From Xenia sp. Carnegie-2017 (lineage: Eukaryota; Cnidaria; Anthozoa; Malacalcyonacea; Xeniidae), in the NCBI RefSeq assembly GCF_021976095.1, contig NW_025813487.1, forward strand, positions 17,079,995-17,143,994: a DNA stretch of 64,000 nt, in the 5' to 3' direction. The translations under genes and the position numbers were made by a program. The notes beneath the pieces were generated by a model that worked only from the letters and a program-made list of their open reading frames with translations, did no database searches and was not told the origin of the DNA. Of the stretch, positions 1 through 12,203 are shown piece by piece (the first letter of the stretch is position 1; the number at the start of each line of letters is the position of its first letter).

Positions 1-579
1 GGCTTCCTTGAGGCATATTTATAAAGATCCATAATTCAGTGTAAGACCTCTGAAAATTGTTTCAAATTCATTTTCATTATATTATATTCACATTGAGTGT
101 TTTTTTTTCAATGAAGACTTAACATTCATGGAATAAAAAGCTTCTTTGCCAATTCGAAAACTTCCTTGTAGATGGTGGTGGGGCTCTAGTTTTATTGTTT
201 GTCTCTGTAAAGTCATCACAGTAAAAACAAAAGGCCCAAAAATGGGGCCAAAATATTGACCCCAGAACGGCCCCATAATTTAGAGCCAATTTTGGCCCTT
301 TAAAGAGGAGCTGAAACAGCCCCAGGTAAGAGGACCAATTTAGCCCCATTATCTCATCAAATTGGCAATGGCTAAAAAGCAGCCCCTTGCCCTGGAAAGA
401 AATGAAATTACTGAAAGCTTACAATAAACAAGACTCATATAATATACGTAAGCACATAAGTGCTTAACACCTTCGTTAAAATACTTCACATGGACATATT
501 TTTATCTCACTCAAATTAAACTTCACAAAAAAGAATTGAAATAAAACATAATCTATATACCATGCATATGCATTCATGA

Positions 580-1166
580 TTAGTTGAACACATTTGATAA
601 CCCTCCAACTAAACTTTTCACAGAAGATGGACACTTCTCTGGGATAATTCCCAATAATGCCATGTCAAGAAAGCTATACACATTCTTGCCATCAATGTAT
701 TGTATATTGTATATATAGTACGTGGCCAACAAAGCAACCAAAGCATCGCCAATCTTTTTGGTTGTTACATGGCACAAAACTATTCCTTCTGCCACCACAT
801 ATATAATGTCACTTTGATAAAGGTCATCCACTACCAAAATACAAGGTTGAATTTGCGTTCTTATTTTTTCATCGAGGAAAGCGCCATTCTACGATAAAAA
901 GACAGGAGAAAATTTAGAAAATTAGCTTGAGACTACAAAATAAAGTCGTAAGTGTCTACTTTCATTAGGGTTCACAAGTTACTTTTTGTCATGTGAGAAA
1001 CAAAAATGAAGTAGTATGGTAATACTCATTTTATAGTAAAGATATAGTGCCAGTTTTACCTTAACAACTTTGATAACAGCTTCTTTAACATGAGGCGTCC
1101 TCCTGCTGTTTGGCTGCTTGAAGACAGTTTGAGCGATTTCGATAGCTGCTCTACCAGCACATTCGC
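580..1166 (-). pseudogene. Two-exon C-terminal coding tail, similar to multicopy 'SAMD3-like' uncharacterised proteins
   Basis: Two exons read on the minus strand. The first, 1166-1060, follows an acceptor TTTTTTAG and ends at AAG|GTAAAA. The second, 888-580, follows TATCGTAG and ends in a stop. They join in frame to give about 138 codons. The second exon reads VVAEGIVLCHV, then DALVALLATYYIYNIQY and EKCPSSVKSLVGGL. This resembles from memory the C-termini of large multicopy fish/cnidarian proteins annotated as SAMD3-like. No N-terminal exon was recognised between 1170 and 2340, and the minus-strand open stretch at 1701-1441 has no recognised family. It could be transposon cargo or a captured gene fragment. 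Confidence 0.45.
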
Positions 1167-2350
1167 CTAAAAAATAGCAAACACTGCTACACAAATGTTG
1201 ATCGAGAAACAACTGCTGATCCTTCTTAGTTTAATTTCCTTCAAGAGAATTTCTGATGTGTATGAAGTTGATTATCAGCTGAAATACCTTCTTCAAGGAT
1301 ACCACTTTTAATAGCATTGTCAAGATCATTGCAGTACTACTCCCACTTCACTTTCTGAATCCTGTCTGTTCACATAACCAGACACATGTTTTGCCTAAAT
1401 GTGATATTCACAATTACAATTAATACCAATATTTACTGATTTAAAGTATGCAGTGTGCATTTTCATAGCAAATATCATCACATTGTAAAGTATTGCCTAT
1501 CAATGTGCTCAAAAGTGCCATTACTTCATCATAAAGCAAAGAACAAATTCCATTTTTAATGAAAACAGTGCATTTCTTAAGGTTCCCTAAGGCATATTTT
1601 CTTGTAAATGTGAGAAATATGATAACTGGAGTTGCAGGTTTACACTTTGAAGTATTTTCAACTAAAAATAGGCTTTTTGTTGACCAGAATGATTGAAGCA
1701 TATGTAAAAATGTGTTTTTCTTTGTTCAGAATTAGTATAGGGGCAATATTAAGTATTGAAGCTGAGTTACAGCAAACAACAAGATTCATGAGTAAAGACT
1801 TAGATAACAAGGCGTATAAATAAAAGAAATAAATATTTTGTTGTTCATTTAGGAAATATATAGCTAAGTACATCTTGAATTTATGTGATACTTCTAAGTT
1901 CACTAACTCTTTATATTGAGAAAAAAAACAGCTAAATAATCTCAAATGGGTTCAACAAAAAATCTTACAAAAATTTTTTGAGAACTAAAATATCAGATCT
2001 TTGTCATAATATGTGATTTAGTTTGTTCAAAAGCAATTAAAACTGCTAAAATGCAAAAAATACATTCGTACAAGACAATACCTGATATAATTTGTTTTCT
2101 GCCGTTCACTCTTACGACAATTGAATCACTTTCAAAACCATTACAAACAAAGCAAATGGTCGTCTTCAAAAACTCTATACTTTGAATGATAATAGAATAT
2201 TATTTTTCCTGCAATATCATAGTTATCTACGGCCGTTATCATAGTGAAAACAGCAATCGAAACGCGCGTGCATCATGAAATAGTTGGCCGCCATATTTGT
2301 ATTGTGTCACCCGATTCGATGCAGTCATCAAGTTGCTCTCGAACCAATTT

Positions 2351-2631
2351 GGCACCAGTTGGAGAGCAAAAACAACCCTCATGGAGTCAAAACGGTCCCT
2401 CTTGTCTGTTTTAGCTCTCATTGTTAGCCAATATGGCTAGCAATTTCAAAATCCAAAACGACCTCATGGGGCCAAATTGGCCCGTATATTTCTATTTTGG
2501 CACCAATTGTAGAGCAAAAACAACCCTCATGGAGCCAAAACGGCTCTTGTGTCTGTTTTAGCCCTCATTGTTAGCCAATACGGCTAGCAATTTCAAAAGC
2601 CAAAGCGACCTCATGGGGCTAAAATGGCCCA
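2351..2631. repeat. 148-bp subterminal tandem duplication in the CACAG element
   Basis: Two copies start at GGCACCA (2351 and 2499). Each runs through 'gagcaaaaacaaccctcatg', 'tgttagccaata' and 'gacctcatgggg'. Repeated subterminal words of this sort are common transposase-binding arrays; that role is inferred. Confidence 0.85.
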
Positions 2632-2646
2632 TTTTTTTTTACTGTG

Positions 2647-3107
2647 ATGTAGTGCATCTTGTGTATAATTTTATGCTTTGCAAGCAATTTATTTTCCCTG
2701 TTGTGCAAGTATGTTAAGTAGGTATGATTTGAACATAGCCCTACTGAAAGGGATTACCTTGTCTCAAACATTTTTATGGTTTATGAAATAAAAACATAAC
2801 CCAACTGTTGTGGTAACCTTATCAATTTGATATGGAAACTCTAACACTCAGGGTTACCCTAGCACACATGTAAATGCTACATATAAAGCAATTTCACATT
2901 GGGTAACTTGCTTGCTAATGTAATCCATCTGCTAGGGTTACCCTACCTCCATGGGCCTAACAATCACTATGTTTTATCATGAATCATACTGTAAACATTT
3001 GCCCATAAGCCTTGAACTTATATAATTTTGTATGCCCTCTTTCTTGGGCTTGTATAGGAGGGTCTTATTTATGTGAAGCAAATGCTTAGATTATATTGTA
3101 TGGCAGT
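2647..3107. other. Non-coding duplicated flank
   Basis: Matches 35937-36380 of copy 2 almost continuously. It contains a repeated AGGGTTACCCTA-like word. No gene was recognised. Confidence 0.7.
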
Positions 3108-3125
3108 CAGCACAGTATACATAAC

Positions 3126-5493
3126 AACAACAACACAAACAAACAACATTTGTATACCGGCCAGTATTAATCCCCGCCAGGGGGGTTGACCGGTCCATGA
3201 ATTTTTCCACGCCAAACGTCTCTATCTCTCGCCATATCTCTCGTTATACCCATCGCCTTCATATCACTGTTCACAGCATCCATCCATCTCTTTCTCGGTC
3301 TACCTCGTTTGCGGACTCCATCAACATTCATATGCAACGTTCTACGAATTTCAGCACTTTCTTCCCTCCTTTCCACATGCCCAAACCACCTCAAACGCTG
3401 GCGCCTTACCCAATTCTCGATACACTCAACACCAACTCTTTCTCTAATCTCTTCACTTCAAATCCTATCCATCAACGTTACACCACACATCATCCTAAGC
3501 ATTCTCCTTTCCGTCGACGCCAATCTTCTCAGGTCCTCTGCTTTCGGCGCCCAACACTCTGCTCCATATCCCAAAACACTTCTAACACATGCCTTATACA
3601 ATTCTCCCTTCTGCTTCAACGAAGTCGACTTTCCGCACAACATTCCCGACAACTCTCTAAAACTCCACCACGCTGCTTGAACTCTGTTCCTCACCGCTTG
3701 CTCCACCATCATTTAACACATCGCCCAGATATTTAAACTCCGATACACCTTCCAAACTCACGTCACCCAGTTCAAACCGTTCAATCGCGACTCGCCCACC
3801 ACTTCGACACGTCCCGCACTCAAAATCAGTTACTCTTGTCAATGCACCACGGACACCTGAACATCTTCCATGAACCCACTTTGCATTTCCACATTATCGA
3901 ATTCACTCCAACTCTTTTCCACACACACCACATGGCCATTTATCACTGTCCTTCACCTCCACCTGCCTCGAGCATCTCATGCCCTTCGTCTTTGCCTCAT
4001 TCACTTTCAGTCCCTTGACTTCTATTGCCGTTTTCCATTCTCGGTACCATTCCATCACTTTCTGCTTCGACTCCGCCACCAAGACAATGTCATCTGCATA
4101 CAACAAACACCAGCATCCTTCTTTTCTTCTCACTTCCTCTGTCAGTACATCCATCACACAAGCAAACAGTAACGGCGACAAGACTGAACCTTGATGAACA
4201 CCAACTTTACCTCAAAACACCAGATCTAACACCTTCCTCCGTAACCACCGCCTCTACACCTTCATAAGTCTCCATAACTGCCCGAACCATATTCTCTGTC
4301 ACACCTTTCTTACGCAGCGTACTCGATCACCTTTCGGAACTCTATCAAACGCCTTCTCCAAATCTACAAACACCATATACAATTCTCTGTCCTTCTCCAA
4401 AATTCTCCTGCAGCTGCCTCAACACAAAACACGCATTCGTTCCTCTCCCCGGTATGAATCCATACTGCTCTTCCCCCATCCGAACAACTTCCCTCAACCT
4501 TCTTTCAAACACTCTCTCTACTATCTTCAACGCATGCTCCATCAGCTTAATAGTCCTGTAATTCCCACATACCGTCGCTGCTCCTTTTCCTTTGTACAGC
4601 GGGACCACTAGACTCTTTCTCCATGTACTCGGCATCTTTGAGCCCCTCAAAACCTCGTTCGCTACATTACACAACTCTCTCACGCATAGTTCATTGTCCA
4701 ACATTTCGCTACCCACTTCACTCGGTCCCGTCGCCTTTCCTTTCTTCATCTTGCGCAGCCGCCACCTCATCCACAGTCACTATTTCCCACGGCCCCAAAA
4801 CTTCATCCGCTTCAACTTCTCCATTCCACTCATTCTCTACATTCATCAAACGGTCACAGTACGCCCTCCACACTTCTAACCTGTCTTCCAATAACACCTT
4901 CAACTCCCCATCGTGGTTCTGCACGCCGGGAGCACCAAAATATCGTTCCTCTCTTCTTCTTCTAGCAGTTCTAAACAACGCTTTTCGTCCATTCTCCTGC
5001 ATTTTTTCTGATGCCTTTCTATCGCTTTAGCCACCTCCTTTCGCGCCTTTTTCTTGAACCGGATGTAATCGATCCTATCTGCTTCAGTCCGCGACTTTCT
5101 CCACCTTTTAAATGCCAACTTCTTCGCGCCAATCACTTCGCTGACTCGTTGATCCCACCACCATGCCTGTTCTTCTACTACACCGCCTTTACTTCTACAA
5201 CATACCTTCTCCGCTGCCTTTAAAACACCCTTCTCCAAGCACGTCCATCGCTCCTCCACCGTCTCACCCTCAACATTCAATGTCGCAATTTCGTCACGGA
5301 AACACTGCTTCCCTTCATTCGATCGTAACTTCCATAGCTTAAGCCTGCCTTTACCCTCAACCTTTCTCCTCTTCACCTTCCTGATTCTCCAGTCCATGAC
5401 CAGCAGCTTGTGCTGGGTCACACATTCTTCTCCTGCAATCACTTTTGCATCCTTAACGTTTTTCCTCTCTTCTTCATTCACCAGTATATAATC
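3126..5493 (-). mobile_element. 5'-truncated non-LTR retrotransposon (LINE), 18-bp TSD
   Basis: Flanked by an exact 18-bp duplication, CAGCACAGTATACATAAC, at 3108-3125 and 5494-5511. The sister locus (about 36384-36401) has this sequence once, so the insertion postdates the segmental duplication. The element lies on the minus strand: its 3' end at 3126 carries a GTT/GTTT-rich simple tail, and its 5' end is truncated inside the coding region upstream of the reverse transcriptase. GC content is clearly higher than in the flanks. The clade was not assigned; an RTE-like or CR1-like lineage is possible. Confidence 0.95.
3167..5493 (-). pseudogene. LINE endonuclease C-terminus and reverse transcriptase, frameshifted
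   Basis: Read 5' to 3' on the minus strand: an endonuclease C-terminal stretch with a basic helical linker (5493-4900), RT entry KKGKATGPSEV (about 4750), QYGFIPGRGTNACFVLRQLQ (about 4460), then the catalytic box LLYADDIVLVAES (about 4100). The C-terminal region follows with LGYGAECWAPKAEDLRRL (about 3560) and RWFGHVERREE near the end (3390). The YADD aspartates are present. At least five frame changes break it, so it is inactive. These landmarks are typical of animal non-LTR RTs whose C-terminus ends in 'MRWFGHVERR'. Confidence 0.9.
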
Positions 5494-5511
5494 CAGCACA
5501 GTATACATAAC

Positions 5512-6398
5512 ACAGTCTTTATTGACAATAGTATGAAAATTCAACTGACAAAACATTAAAACATAGTAAAAGTATGCGTAAACAGTTTGCAACTACATTA
5601 ATTCTTATCCTGTAATAAATATATGCTTGTGGGCTTTTCTGTGGACTGAGTTGAAAACTAAACTAACTTCGAGTTGCAATAGTTATAAACAGTGAGTGAA
5701 AGATAAAAATTCATTCAAAACTAAAGCATTGTAGTTGAATAAAGAAGAATTTCTGTTCACTATTACTTAAGAATTACACAAAATTACTTTCCTGTACAGC
5801 TGTCTTTTCCTAAAGTACAATTTGCTAAAACAATGTCGCTCATCATATATAACCAATGTTTCTTTTGTAGTTTGTGTATAGACAGAAATACTTTAATTGC
5901 ATAGTTAAATGATTTAAATTTGAAGTTTATTCTGTTAAGAACATTCGAAAAGTTAGCCCACAAATTTGGTTGTGCTATGTAAATTTCAGATCATAGTCAT
6001 TGCTCATTTTTTTGAAATCTATTGTTTTTACAGCTAGTGAACTCATGAATAATTTGCATAGCAGAACAAAAGATATGCCACTGGTCACATACAATAAATG
6101 TAATGTGAGGTGTAAATGTATCCAATGATTCACAATCTTTAGGAAACAGTATTTATGTTCATCTTATGCTTTCCCAATCAAGTCAGGAAAGAAAAAATGT
6201 TTACTGTGTTTTCACAGGCTTATGTAAACTGAGGAGACCTTTTGGAGAACTCAAGATCTGATCAGTGCAAAGCAGGTTTTGCACTTGCTTGAGCATTCTC
6301 ACAAAGATCTCAGAGGTTTGCATAAGATTTTCGAGGTTTGCGTTTTAATGAATGGTTCGCAAAACCTCTTTGATTGATTGAGGTTGAACTAAGGTCAG
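5512..6398. other. Non-coding duplicated flank upstream of gene A
   Basis: Collinear with 36402-37268. AT-rich, with no recognised gene. It probably contains 5' regulatory DNA of gene A, now separated from the signal exon by the Copia insertion. Confidence 0.65.
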
Positions 6399-6603
6399 TG
6401 TTGAATTCATGATGGTGGTAGCGAATAAATTACACTATTAAGCTAATATATCTCAAGTTTATTATATGTTCGCCATTGCGTTACATGTGCTCGACCCGAC
6501 TGAATATATATCATAGCATGCAGTAAAAGTCCCATAAGAATGTTCACGTGTCTATAAGTAAGTTAACTTAAGGAAATATCAAGTTACAATGTTTAACCTA
6601 ACA
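6399..6603 (-). repeat. Copia 3' LTR
   Basis: 205 bp; TG...CA ends when read on the element's strand (TGTTAG...TCAACA). It matches 13844-14048 with scattered differences such as GAATTC versus GAGCTC near the inner end. Confidence 0.92.
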
Positions 6604-6612
6604 CCCCCACTT
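6604..6612 (-). other. Copia polypurine tract
   Basis: AAGTGGGGG on the minus strand directly abuts the 3' LTR, the expected site for plus-strand priming. Confidence 0.8.
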
Positions 6613-6675
6613 AAACATTAGTTTCTTTAGCTACAAATAAATGTATTACATTGGTAAACAAAGCAAAATCTAAAA

Positions 6676-9036
6676 TTATTTACAAGATCTGTTACCAAAA
6701 ACAGTAGACATAAAAATTTTTAATTTTTGTGCAGATATTGGTTTAGTGAACATATCTGATATAATATCACTTGACATAACATATTTTACATTAATTAGAC
6801 CCTTTCGTATTTCTTGCCTAATAAAATGATAGCGAATATCAATATGTTTGGACCTTTGATGTTGCACAGGGTTTTTGGCTAGAGCTATCGCACCTTGATT
6901 GTCACAAAACAAACTAACAGGATTTGAGGATTCTATTGGAAAGTCTTTTAAGAGTTGCAAGAGAAATTTTGCTTCTTGAATAGCAGAACTTAATACTGTA
7001 TTCTGCCTCACATGTGGATAAAGCAACAGTAGGCTGTTTTCTACTTTTCCATGAAATCAAGGGACCAGTTTTATTTAGTTGGAAACCATATCCCGTTATA
7101 CTTCGTCTATCCACTGAGGAACCCCAATCAGCATCACAATAACCCATTAGAGACAGAGGCTGTTGAGATTTTCTGAAGACAAGCCCTTTTTCTGATGTAC
7201 CTTTTAAGTAACGTAAAACATGCTTTGCAGTGTTCATGTCAGATGCTGTAGGAGCAGACAGATGCTGAGACAGCTTAGTCACACTATAGCATAAATCAGG
7301 TCTAGTTGATGTCATTACATACACTAAATTTCCTACTATCTCTCTGTGGAACTTGCTATTTACTGGTGGTGATTCTTCAGAGTTCATTTTATTAGAAATC
7401 ATCTCACATGGTGAAGATCTAGGTTTACAATTTTGCATGTTAAACTTAGCTAGAATCTTCTCGATATACTTTGATTGACTCATTATTATCTCATTTTTCT
7501 CACAGGTAAATTCTATACCTAGAAACCAAGAGAGGACGCCCAGGTCTTTCATTTTAAAACAACTACTAAGTTTCTGCTTTACCTCTGCTAAGCACTCTGC
7601 ACTACTTGATGCTATTATTATGTCATCTACCCAAATGATTAGAATTATCACTGAAGTATCAGTTAACTTGACATATACACAATTATCCGACTCAGATCGA
7701 CTAAAACCTTCACTTTTTAGGTAAGAGTCCAGTAAATTGTTCCAATTACGACCACTCTGTTTTAACCCATATAGAGATTTCTTAAGTTTAAGCACAAGAT
7801 TTTCTCCATTATTTCTCTTTTTAACAAAACCGTCAGGTTGTTCCACATAAAGATCACAATCTATGGGGGCATTAAGGAATGCAGTCTTAACGTCCATTTG
7901 GTGTACAGTTAGATTATATTGTACAGCTAATTGCATTAATATCCTTACTGATGTCATTCTGGCAGTTGGTGAGAAAGTTTCATGATAATCAACATGTGGG
8001 ATTTGGGAATACCCCTTTGCTACGTAACGAGCTTTAAATCTTTCTTCCCCATTTGGAGCAGTTTTTATGGCGTACACCCATTTCCCCCCCACAGAATTCT
8101 TATTCTCAGGCAAAATTGCTGGTTCAAATGTCTCATTTTCTTTTAAAGCTTTGATTTCCTCTTCCATGGCCTGTTGCCATTTCTTAGAGTCATTAGAAGC
8201 CATTGCTTCTTCATAAGACTTAGGAGCATCTACAGCTCTATAGCAGTAGTCAATGGTGAAATTTACATTGTTTTTCTCAATCTCACTTCCATCTACTTAT
8301 TGCTCTAAATATCTAGGTTTTGTATGCTCATGTCTTGGATATCTATTTATGTGTGGTTGTTCAGTGGATGTGTTTAGCTCATTTTCGTTTACTTCAACTG
8401 GAGGATTCTCATTAACTATATTGAATTCAGTGGTGCTTGCGGGCATACCTACAAGTACTGGTTCATCAATCATTACTTCAGTCTTTGGTACATCACTTTC
8501 AACATTAAATTTGTCGGAAAATCTTACATTTCGGCAACGCTTAATAGCTTGGGTGCTTGGAAAATAAATGAGATAGGCTGGACCTCCCTTATCATAGCCT
8601 ACAAATACACCTTGTTCTGCTTTTGCATCTAACTTTTTCTTTTCTTGTTTGTATGCATAGCAAATAGTGCCAAAAATATGCATGTTTTGAATATTTGGCT
8701 TGTGTCTAGTAAAGGCTTCAAACGGTGTTTTCTTAATCCTATGATTGAAACAACAGTTCCTTATGTACGCTGCGGTCATAACAGCATAAGCCCAAAATGT
8801 TTTTTGTAATTTGGATTGTAAAAGCATGCATCTAGCCATGTCAAACAGTGACCTCCAATTTCGTTCTACAGTCCCATTTTGATGGGGTGAATAGGGGGCT
8901 GATTTTTCATGTTTAATACTATGTTTGACCAAAAGATTCTGAAATTCTTGTGAAGTGAATTCTGTTCCGTTCTCGCTCCTAATGCGTTTTACCTTGCTAT
9001 ATGGAGTAATATCAGCTAAAATTTTTCAGTTGCCTT
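6676..9036 (-). pseudogene. Copia pol, downstream part: integrase C-half, reverse transcriptase, RNase H
   Basis: From the hAT junction downward: integrase catalytic region RIRSENGTEFTS and YSPHQNGTVERNWRSL, the chromodomain-like tail, then RT. RT has GGKWVYAIK, KARYVAKGYSQ, MDVKTAFLNAP and the catalytic IIWVDDIIIAS (Trp replaces Tyr of YVDD). RNase H includes LMGYCDADWGSS, LSTCEAEY, FCDNQGAIALAKNP and KHIDIRYHFIRQ. Defects: a 1-nt shift next to the hAT site (about 9015), an in-frame TAA at 8299-8297, and a frameshift after LSTCEAEY (about 7020). The family normally has one continuous pol frame. Confidence 0.92.
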
Positions 9037-12000
9037 CAGGGTGCGAATTAACGGTGTGCAATGTGCAATTTGCACATCGTTTTGGCTAAAATGAAAATAA
9101 TTGCACATCACTTTTTCAAACGATGTGCAAAGGTTTTCCATTAATTACTATCACATGTATTGAAAAAAAAGTTTTTAAAATCTTAGGCCATGTAAATGGC
9201 TATGTAGACACAATGTCATCAAATTCAAAAACGTCGTCACTTTGAGACTGTCAACAGTCGACATACTGGTCGACATACATGGTTCTTCTGATCATATACG
9301 GATGTAATACATATATAAATATTAATTTTTGCATTGCGTTGTTTTGTAGTTTGTACATCATTACTTTTTTTGGCATCATAGCTAATTTGAGTGTTTTCGA
9401 TAAAATCAGGAGACATTTTCCTTCTGGTTCCTAAAAAACCTTTAAAATTTTCAAATTTGAAAAATAAGCCAAAAAGATTTTTGGGAGCGAAACGTTAGAA
9501 AAAAAAACCAAGAAAAAAAAACTGGCAACCTTGATTAACCGTATTTTTTGCTTTTACGCATTGTTTATAATATGACAAAAATATTTTTTGTTATAAGTAA
9601 ACATCAATAAAACATATTAGATAATCAGAAGACAAAAGTAGCTATATTCGGTGCATGTTTCTCTTCTCGCTTTTGTTTTTCTTGCCATGATGGCTTCTTC
9701 GTCGAAAGGTTGTACTAGCAAAATTAACACAGTAAAAAAATGAATAGAAACATTAAATGCCGACTGGCTTGAATACGAGAATGATAGCCAAGTGGTGAAT
9801 TCACTGCGCTGTAAAGTTTGTACAAACAAAGAGGACAGAATAACAAGTGCAAAAAATTTCTCTCGCACATTCATAACAGGATCAGCTGTTGTAAAGAAAA
9901 ACACAGTGGTAAATCATATGAATTCTGATCAACATAAGATGGCAGTTAAGCTAAATTTGAAAGAAACGTTGAATGAGAAATATGTTGAAGAATACTTAAA
10001 CGAAACTCCCATTGGGCAAGGACTCAACAAAATGGCAGTTGCCGATCACGAAAGGATGGAATATCTCTTTAATGCCACTTACACTGTGTGTAAAGAAGAG
10101 TTGCCTTTCAAAAAGTATATCCTCATTTGCGAGCTCCTAGAGAAGTGCGGCGTTGATCTAGGAAAATCGTATCGAACAGACCGATCAGCCGCTGAGTTGT
10201 CAAATCACATTTCTGGGGTCATGAAAGGAAATCTTGATGAAGATTTAGAGGATGCTAAATATTTGTCAGTTTTATGCGATGGCAGCACCGACACCAGTGT
10301 AAAATCACAAGAATTATTTTACGTGTTACATGTGAATAAGAACGGTCGTAGTACTTGCAAATTGATGTCGGTTGAAACAGTTGAAAACGAAGATGCTGCA
10401 GGGCTGAAGGAAGCTATGAAGGAAGCTTTTACCCGTTTTGGCATTACAAACTTTGAATCGAAACTAGCTGCAACTGGTTCTAGATGGGGCAAGTGTTAAT
10501 ATGGGGAGAAATACTGGTTTAGCTGCTCGTCTAAAAGAAGTCGCTCCCTGGCTCACTGTCGTCCACTGCTTTAATCACCGTCTAGAATTAGCTGCTGCCG
10601 ACGGATTCAATGCTGCGTTTTTTGCACAAGTAGATGAAATATTGCGTCAACTGTTTTCTCTGTACCAGAAGTCACCCAAGAAAGTGAGAGAGCTAAAAAA
10701 ACTAGCTGAAGTGTTTGGAGAAACTGTCTATAAGCCCATCAAAGCAAGTGGGACAAGGTGGATAGATCACAAAGTGCGCGCCACGAAGCTTTTTCAGCAT
10801 CTTGAACAGGTAAAAATGACTAATTTTCCAACTTTTTCTGATTTCCATCAAATTTGCATCGCCTCCTTAAATTTTCTAGAATAATGTTTGCCTGTAATAA
10901 CAGTAATAAGCATTTTTATTAAATTATTTGCCATGTATTATGTTACTTTTTGTTTCTTATGTAGGCCTCAACTACTTCACCTGATGCCCAAAAGCAGAAG
11001 ATAAATGGATTCCTAGCTAAATGGAAAGACGCTCGTTTCCCAATGTATGCTTCTATCCTTGTGGACATTATTGATCCTTTGCGTGTTTTGTCTCTTGGAC
11101 TACAAACTGACGACAGTGATCCAGTTAAAGCTTTAAGGAGAATCAATGAATTTGACTGGACTATGGTCAAGCTTCAAGCTAGTACGTTTGGCAAGGCTAC
11201 TTTCGATAAATTTAGGAAGGATTGCAAACCTATTGGTGACGACAAGAACCAGATTTCGTATCAAGGTGTTGTGCTCACAAATTATCCCGTGCACTAAATG
11301 GAGCTGCGGGACAACGACAAGAGTGGATGGATGCGATTATCCTCTGTTTGGGCAATCGCTTTAGTAATTTTCAAGAGACACCAGTTTACAAACACCTTTG
11401 TCCAATTATACACACCCAGTCCTGGCCAGGTGAGGAAGTTAATTTGGTGAGCTATGGAGACGAATCGGTTACGCTACTTGTCGACCAATTCATTCAGCTT
11501 TTGAAGCATAACGGATGTGATGTGTCGCACGATACGATGCTGACAGAATGGAGTGGGCTTAAGTTGTTGATTTCAGAGACGTATGGCAGAGCTATACCAT
11601 ACTTAGATGTTTGGGCTGCCATTCTCTCTTCACCAATTAGTAAAGAAAAGTTTTCAAACGTTCTTAACATTGTGGAACTGTTATTAATTACGCCCATCTC
11701 TAATGCTGTGGTTGAGCGAATGTTCTCAACAATGGCCAGAATGAAGCCACACCTACGTAACAGAATGTCAAGAGAAAGATTGGACAGTCTGTTACGAATT
11801 AGTGAGGAGGGTCCATCAGTGGAAGATTATGTTCTAGCTCCCGCAATAGAGTGGTGGTATGAACAAAAGAAACGAAGGATTGGATATGGAGGCCATGCTT
11901 ACCCAGAGAAGCGAAAGAAGAAAGTCGATACGTTAGACGCATCAAGCTGCAGCAAACAAGCTTATTTTTCGGACCAAGACTCGTCAGAAAGTGACTAGTC

Positions 12001-12195
12001 GTGTACTATATACATGATAACTTGTAAATATGTATACGTTGATACATTGTTATAAAAATAATACGTTCTAAAAATATTAATTTAGTAAATAGTACAGTAT
12101 AATAATTAATGTAATATCATTTGATTATGCCTCTGGAGAAAAATTTTTGTCGAAAAAATTTGCACATCGTTTTTTCTCAACTAATTCGCACCCTG
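9037..12195 (+). mobile_element. hAT DNA transposon nested in Copia integrase
   Basis: Perfect 14-bp TIRs (CAGGGTGCGAATTA at 9037-9050 and its complement ending at 12195) flanked by an exact 8-bp duplication GTTGCCTT (9029-9036 and 12196-12203). The word TTTGCACATCG recurs just inside both ends, sometimes inverted, as expected for subterminal transposase-binding sites. Length is 3159 bp. The insertion interrupts the Copia integrase, so Copia inserted first. The perfect TIRs indicate a fairly recent event, although the transposase has frameshifts. Confidence 0.97.
9792..11998 (+). pseudogene. hAT transposase (BED-like finger, RNase H fold, hATC dimerisation)
   Basis: N-terminal zinc finger of BED type (LRCKVC ... 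VNHMNSDQH), then the core with YLSVLCDGSTDTSVKSQE, a frameshift near 10480 before DGASVNMG, HCFNHRLELAAADGF and GTRWIDHKVRATKLF. A plausible intron runs 10810-10964 (CAG|GTAAAA ... TGTAG|GCC). After a second frameshift near 11278 the frame continues ALNGAAGQRQEWMDAI and ends with the hATC domain (TPISNAVVERMFSTMARMKPHLRN) and a basic tail. It resembles the KIAA1586/C17orf113-type hAT group. Two frameshifts suggest a recently dead copy. Confidence 0.9.
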
Positions 12196-12203
12196 GTTGC
12201 CTT

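Larger units (their letters stand above)
217..2646. mobile_element. DNA transposon with CACAG...CTGTG termini, AT target duplication
   Basis: The ends are inverted (CACAGTAAAAAC at 217; the complement of CACAGTAAAAAA at 2646). The sister locus near 35937 reads straight through as GTCATGTAG, which defines an insertion flanked by the dinucleotide AT on each side. CACAG fits the CMCWR end consensus of the CACTA/Mirage/Chapaev (CMC) group, but no transposase of that group was recognised, so the class is inference. The termini are rich in GGCC/TTGGC words, and the right end holds a tandem repeat. The middle is AT-rich and contains a two-exon minus-strand coding tail. Confidence 0.75.

Noticed and set aside
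3197-5223. Several plus-strand Ser/Pro/His-rich open frames
   Set aside because: Antisense to the LINE reverse transcriptase on the minus strand; the composition reflects the complement.
5494-5592. Extension of the LINE open frame to 5592
   Set aside because: The region beyond 5493 is target DNA also present at the empty site (36384 on), so the apparent upstream codons are fortuitous.
6410-6603. LTR beginning at TGATGG (194 bp)
   Set aside because: The longer 205-bp boundary at TGTTGA gives an adjacent primer-binding site and a matching target duplication, so it is preferred.
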